This document shows positions 58,800-64,000 of a DNA stretch of 64,000 nucleotides, one piece after another. Every line of letters begins with the position of its first letter. Position 1 is the first letter of the stretch. The position numbers were made by a program, and so were the translations under genes. Source of the stretch: Protonemura montana (Eukaryota > Arthropoda > Insecta > Plecoptera > Nemouridae). The notes under the pieces were generated by a model, which was given only the letters and a program-made list of their open reading frames with translations, did not search any database and was not told where the DNA came from. The stretch covers positions 5,766,001 to 5,830,000 of the forward strand of contig OX387612.1 in assembly GCA_947568835.1 (NCBI GenBank), read 5' to 3'.

Positions 58800-60233
58800 A
58801 CTACTACTAGGCTACCTCTTCCGTCGGATAAGGTGCCGTTTTCGACTAAATAAACCTCCACAATCATAACAGTGTTCAGTAACTATTGGCAGAACCTCGT
58901 CTGCTGCAAAGTCTTCGTATTTTAATTAGTTACGAATTATTTCGAACCGCACCCGACCAAACCAACACTCTCCGCCATTGTTCCTGTCAGTGTGCTGAAG
59001 TGTGCTGTCATATTCTATCTCTCTCACGCATCAGCTGCATTGAGCTGCATCAGCTGTACGCAAACACGTGGTTTTAATGGAGGGAAGTTTTAGAAGCATT
59101 CCTATAATTAATTATTTTATCATCTTACTGTATGGCCAAAACTAAAGATGGAGTAAAGCTCAAAGTTATGAGAACAATTTTTCACGTTCTTTGTAAATTA
59201 AACAGTGAATTTCAAATCAATTGCCCAACTAAAATTGTATCGTTCATAATTGTTCTGCCTTTGTAATAATAGTACCTAACTAATATATCAGACCAATGTA
59301 TTATCACATCCGAATCTAATTGATAATTTTCTAATTGTAGATGTCATAGAACCTCTGTTAAATTACTTATATTGTGAAGGCAAAGATAAACAGCCAACAG
59401 TATGATGCATTAAGTTACAAAAAAAAAAAAACTTGTAACATTTGATAGCCCTTGGATTAGGTGAAATGAGAATTAGGAATATTGACAAATACTTTAAATT
59501 ACATTGCATTTACCAAACCAGTTGAATGAAACTAGAAATTTATTTGATTAAGTTTTGATAATTTATTTGTATGTGACCAATCTAACCTTATGTTCAAAAC
59601 TTTCACATCCAATTTATTTGGACTTTTTTTTTTTAACAAAAACTATTTGAACTGGGTTTTGAATGCTAAGTAAAGGGCTACTAAATTTCCCGACGTTTCG
59701 TAACATATACTAGTTACCCCTTCAGGGGTGACGGTTTTCTCTGACCCTCTTCCTTCTGCCCCCTTCTTCAGAGGTTTGAGCAGTCCTGACAATTTTCCAA
59801 TAACAAAACATTTCATCAAATCTACAGCGGTGCCCGTATTATTTATAAAAAGTTTGGCGGCAACAGCCAAATTTTGCTGCATTCAATTTATAGAAACCAA
59901 TAACCAAACCAATAGCAAGCAATTAGATATATTTATTCTTACCTGACAATTTCATAAACCGCTTAGCCTAAAGGCAAACAAATACAGCTAGAAAGGCACC
60001 TTCCAATATTTATCATAGATTTATCGATTTGAATCATTAGTTATCTTAAGATACATTTATTTCAATGTCTGAATCCATTATATTCTAAATGCATCATTAT
60101 CACTACAGGCATAGTACCAGTCATAACATCATCAAAAGTTCTGTCTGGTACTGTCAAAAACAAAAATATCCCTACGATGCTCGCAGGCAACAGATTGAAT
60201 TAAAAAATCATTATCTCTCTATACTTATTATTG
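58800..60233. other. Divergent intergenic region AP1AR-like / silk-like gene
   Basis: About 1.4 kb of AT-rich DNA between divergent genes. It holds one family A element (59630-59800) and no supported exon. The frame at 58886-59077 has no recognisable features. Confidence 0.5.
59630..59800. mobile_element. Family A fold-back element, left arm
   Basis: 'aacaaaaactatttgaactg ggttttgaatgctaagtaaa gggctactaaatttcccgac gtttcgtaacatatactagt' and then 'cttcagaggtttgagcagtc ctgacaatttt'. Confidence 0.8.
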
Positions 60234-60270
60234 TATATAAGCAAATGAGGTATCTTATACTCAAGTCAGT
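60234..60270 (+). promoter_or_regulatory. TATA box and TCAGT initiator of the silk-like gene
   Basis: TATATAAG at 60234-60241 and an arthropod-type initiator TCAGT at 60266-60270 place a start at A60268, about 32-34 bp downstream of the TATA element and nine bases before the start codon. The spacing and both motifs fit a strong, focused, tissue-specific promoter. Confidence 0.7.
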
Positions 60271-60276
60271 CTCAAG

Positions 60277-63200
60277 ATGTTGATTTCTTTACTGAATCGA
60301 GCTTTGTACTGCGTGGTGTTGATATGCTTAGCAACATCTACGCTTGCTTCAGGTGAGTCCACAAATTTAAATTTAGTTGAAAGAAAAATCAACAAAATTT
60401 AACTATTTATATAGGTATAGTCCAATTACATTAGGAGGTCCTAGTCTAGGACCGTTGAGTTTATTGGTATTGTCAGAAGGCCACCGTTAATATTAAATAT
60501 TCTGCTGAGCAAACGAGCCGGTAACACCTGGTAACGGTAGGTGCCACCAGCTGACAGCGCTTGGGGCCTTAGGTTTCAACAAACCTCTACTATTAAATTG
60601 TAACGATTAAAAATTGTTCTGTTTAGCTTCAGTAAAGTTTAATTACACTTAAAATATTTTAAAATGCGATTAACCTGCAAGATAGATTTATAAAATGTAC
60701 AATATACTATATACAAAATACATTTTGTAATTCTAATCGACATTGACTCTACTAAGGTTCATATCCTCCATTTTTGTTGGTAACAAAGTCAATTGGTGGC
60801 CATTTCTCGCATTAGCATTTTTTGTATTAGCGCTATGTTTATGTACTTGGACTGATTTTTTTTTTTACCTTTATTATCTGTATTTAACTAATTTTGAAAA
60901 TTTCCTGTATAAAAATGCCAATACACAGCCTATAATTGTCTTTTTTTCCTTTTTAGTGCCTATATTTTTCAGGATAACTTGGCTTACCTGTTTACAATAC
61001 TACGTACCTAACGAAATCTACACATTAAAAGATATATATATCAGACAGTAGGATTGGGCAAAAGAGATACTGTGAAAATACCACTACAAAGAACTGTTTT
61101 TATAGCAGTTACAAAATTATTGCAAACTAGAAAACTTTTCTGAAAGAAACCTAATGCTTAGATTATTTAAAGTAGACGTGAGTCTAAAAATCATTCAAAA
61201 AACCTTTCTCTTTATTTTACAGATGCATACTCGTTGGTGAATGATCAAGTAATTTCTGATGGAAACACGCAACGTCACTTGCGTGCAGATATATCTCAAT
61301 CGGAGAAGATTGCTCGTTCCACTGACCCGCCCTCTCAAGACAATGCTTTTCTTAGCTCGAGACAATCGCGAAACCTTCACGCCGGAATCAACGATTACCT
61401 TCAAGGCCGACTAGTGCAAATTGGCCAAAGAATCGTCGAAGTCTCTACCAGAATGAAAGACATACTCAATTTACCATTTCCCGACGGCACAAAATCACAA
61501 AGTCTCCACCCTAACTCGTTCACACGGCTATTTACTGAATTCAAAAGCGACCTAGAACGACTAGCCACGGAACGAAAAGACATTGCCAACTTTTTCAAGT
61601 GTTACAACTCGGCGATTCACGAATGCAGCCCGTCTCTCATGCAAGCCGTCCTGAAAAATTCGCCATTTCACGGAAAAGTGCCGTTTTCGGCCAGTTTGTC
61701 ATCGAAACGGAAGGGGTCGTCTGATTACCGCGACACTTTCGAATCTTCTGAATCCGAAAAGAGAGTCAACGGGAATGATGGCCTAAATTTTGGCTCCATC
61801 ACGGTCGGCTCGTCGGAAAATCGAGGGAAACTCGTGAATGGCAATTCGGGTCTCAATTTCGGCTCGATCAAAGTCGACCAGAGCAACGAAGACAAAAAAA
61901 GCTGGCACCAAGGAAATAGCGCCTCGACAATCTCCGCCGAATACAACAGTAATTACGGGCACCAACACGCCAACGGGATCTCGCCGCAAAGCTACGTACA
62001 GCCTCACCCCTATCCTCTGAGCTACCATGGATCTGGTCAAAACTATAACCAAAACTTACTGGCATCAAATAATTTCAATGCCGCAGCTTACGGAAACAGC
62101 GCAGTTGCAAACTCCGCAGTTTCTGGCCTGCACCAAAACCAAAATTATTTAGCCGCAAATAATTTCAATGCTGCGACATACGGAAACAACGCAGCCGCAA
62201 ATACCCTCATTTCTGGTCAGTCGTACAACGGCTATGGAAACGGAAACCTTCTCGGAAATGTAGTTTTGCCTCAAGGTGTGGGAACTGTGGCTGGAATACA
62301 CCAAATTCACGGAGTTTCGGACATTGACTTCTCCCACGGCAGTGGACTACAGATGCAAGGTTCAGCCACTGGACAGCATGTCGCAGCTTCGACCAACCAC
62401 GGATCGTCGTCGGGCCATCAATCGTCATCATCGAACGTTGCTGTCGGAGCTGAAGCTCACCAAGAAAACGTCGATGCAGCCACCAATGCGTACACCATCG
62501 AGAGCGGAATGCAGACCCAAGCCGAGTTGATAGAATCTTCCTCCGCGGCGTCAGCTGCAAATACAGAGTCTGCTCTGAGCTATCATCAACATCAAGGTGC
62601 AGTAAATGGCGGCGATCATTTGAATGTTGCGCCCCAATACGTCACGTCCGCCACGAACGGAGCTCTCGAGGCACAGTACCAAGCTGCGGCTCAAAACGGC
62701 CTGGTCGCTCAAGGTTTTCTGAGTCGTCCGAGTCTAGTGCCCAACTCAGGAAGCCAACTTTATGATGGTGGTCACAACCAGTACCAAGCCAACGTTGGGC
62801 TTATTGGAAACAACGTCAACCACTTCACCACTAATGCTGCCAACATTCTAGCTAATTCACAAGCCCCTGCTGGGACCAACTTTGCTTCAAACCAGGGGTT
62901 GATGTACAACAACAATTTCAATGCCAATGCTGCCAACATTCTAGCTAATTCACAAGCCCATGCCGGAAACAACTTTGCTTCAAACCAGGGGTCGATGTAC
63001 AACAACAACTTCAATGCCAATGGTGCCAACAACTTCGCAACAAGCCAAGGGTTCACACCTAGCAATAACTTCAATGTCAATGGTGGCAATTTTTTGGTGA
63101 ATCCCCAAGGTTACGGTTCAAATAACGTTGCAGCTGGCCAGGGCTTTGTGGCGCACGGCCAAAACTTCAACCAGAATGGCGTAAATAATCCAATCAAAGA

Positions 63201-64000
63201 TCTAATAGCAAGTAACATCGACAAATATACGACGAATCAAAACATCTTTGGCGCCAACCAAGAAAACTCTGAAATTGTTGAATCGGCTCTGAAAAATTAC
63301 GTGAACGGCATTTTAAACGGTCAGAACGTTGAAGAAAGCTATGGGAATGTTTACAACGGAGAAGTAGGTTCGAGCGGGGTTAGCCAAGCAACGATGCTCG
63401 CTTTGGGCAGCTTGTTGACCAGTAGCGGTCAATCAAATGAGTTCTCAGATAACTCTGCGAGTTACGGTTCGAACCTTTACGCAAACAACTTCTTTACAAA
63501 CCAAGCGCCGTACCCTTATAACCCTGCAACAGACATGCAATACCCCACTAACCAATATTACACGCAAAACTATCCCGTAAATACCGCAGGGCAATACCCT
63601 AGTGTTAATTATCCTTTTGCTAGCAATCTTAATAATTTACCCTTCAACTATCAACCAAATAGCTACCCTAACATGAACAACTACAATCCTAACCTTCACC
63701 AAACGACATTAGAACTTTCAACATCTGCCAACAATGCACAATCGTTAGGCAGTTCTATGCTAACGTCCAGCGGTGGAAATAATTACGCAACCTCAAACTA
63801 CTCGCCGTACAACCCATACGTTAACTACAATCCCAACGTTCACCAATCAACGTTGGCCATCTCTTCTGCAGGCAACAATGCCCAATCGTTAACAGATTCT
63901 TCATTAGCTTCAAGCGGGATTAATAATTACGCGTCACCTACCTTCGTTGGTAATGTTAACGTTGGGAATCCCGGCTTGGGATTTTACGTCGGTGGCTCCA
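60277..64000 (+). CDS. Large secreted Asn/Ala/Gln/Ser-rich silk-like protein (3' partial)
   Basis: Exon 1 is 60277-60352 and exon 2 runs from 61223 beyond the window end, joined at phase 1; at least 950 aa so far with no stop. Exon 1 is a signal peptide (ALYCVVLICLATSTLA). A 120-residue folded-looking N-terminal part follows, charged and helical, with a CX7C pair (FKCYNSAIHEC). The rest is low-complexity, rich in Asn, Ala, Gln, Ser, Gly and Tyr. It has internal repeats: GLNFGSI twice (60-nt spacing), NNFNAA-YGN twice, a 31-codon repeat (NAANILANSQA) three times near 62836-63030 and a 48-codon repeat (NYNPN-HQ-TL) near 63682 and 63826. This design (signal peptide, non-repetitive N-domain, long repetitive body, TATA promoter) is that of silk, glue, eggshell or cuticle proteins. 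No named family was recognised. One huge exon behind a tiny first exon is also typical of silk genes. Confidence 0.85.
60465..60810. mobile_element. Family B MITE-like relic in silk-like gene intron
   Basis: 'gtcagaaggccaccgttaat', 'tctgctgagcaaacgagccg gtaacacctggtaacggtag gtgccacc', 'caaacctctactattaaatt' and the end 'tcctccatttttgttggtaa caaagtcaattggtggccat'. It fills much of the intron 60353-61222. Confidence 0.68.

Noticed and set aside
62772-63089. 105-codon Leu-rich minus-strand frame
   Set aside because: Shadow of the repeated silk-like exon on the opposite strand.

Overview
This is a window of an animal nuclear genome. It has GT-AG introns, AT-rich non-coding DNA, GC-richer coding exons, no operon structure, and a load of SINEs, MITEs and minisatellites. 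The sequence points to an arthropod, probably an insect: the kainate receptor exons read like insect kainate receptors, there is a large secreted Asn/Ala/Gln/Ser-rich silk-like protein with an arthropod-style TATA plus TCAGT initiator, and a tRNA-derived SINE carries a central segment I associate with insect SINEs. The species cannot be named. A MEI4 gene argues against higher flies.

Layout. (1) 1-20.8 kb, + strand: the 3' two-thirds of an ionotropic kainate-type glutamate receptor (exons 764-20824; the 5' end lies outside the window). Its introns hold five minisatellite arrays, SINEs, fold-back elements and a tandem Helitron-like pair. Two exons (1712-1969 and 5955-6230) encode the same M1-to-pore segment. 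One has Arg and the other Gln at the Q/R site, which suggests mutually exclusive splicing that mimics vertebrate Q/R editing. (2) 22.3-23.8 kb, - strand: a MEI4-like meiotic double-strand-break gene, head to head with TIMM13 (24.1-24.5 kb, +). (3) 25.1-26.7 kb, - strand: CEP43 (FGFR1OP/FOP), five exons. (4) 28.1-34.1 kb, - strand: an ENPP4/5-like ectonucleotide phosphodiesterase, six exons. One intron has a GC donor, and three C-termini are possible. (5) 37.2-53.05 kb, - strand: GEMIN5, twenty coding exons with matching phases, about 1406 aa. (6) 57.6-58.8 kb, - strand: a short N-myristoylated protein that I match to AP1AR (gadkin), with two W-acidic kinesin-light-chain motifs. (7) 60.3-64.0 kb, + strand, running off the window: the secreted silk-like protein, open for more than 925 codons in exon 2.

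Repeats. I use working names. Family A is a fold-back element. Family B is a long-TIR MITE-like element; one copy carries a nested family A insertion. Family C is a MITE starting AGGGTGCC. Family D is a tRNA-derived SINE. There are also a 5S-rRNA-derived SINE (SINE3 type), two other tRNA-head SINEs and two LINE 3'-end fragments. No LTR element, endogenous virus, CRISPR array, rRNA gene or intact tRNA gene was recognised.

The genes are unrelated housekeeping, neuronal and tissue-specific genes and show no common pathway. All exon boundaries were read by eye from splice consensus and reading-phase agreement; repeat ends are approximate.
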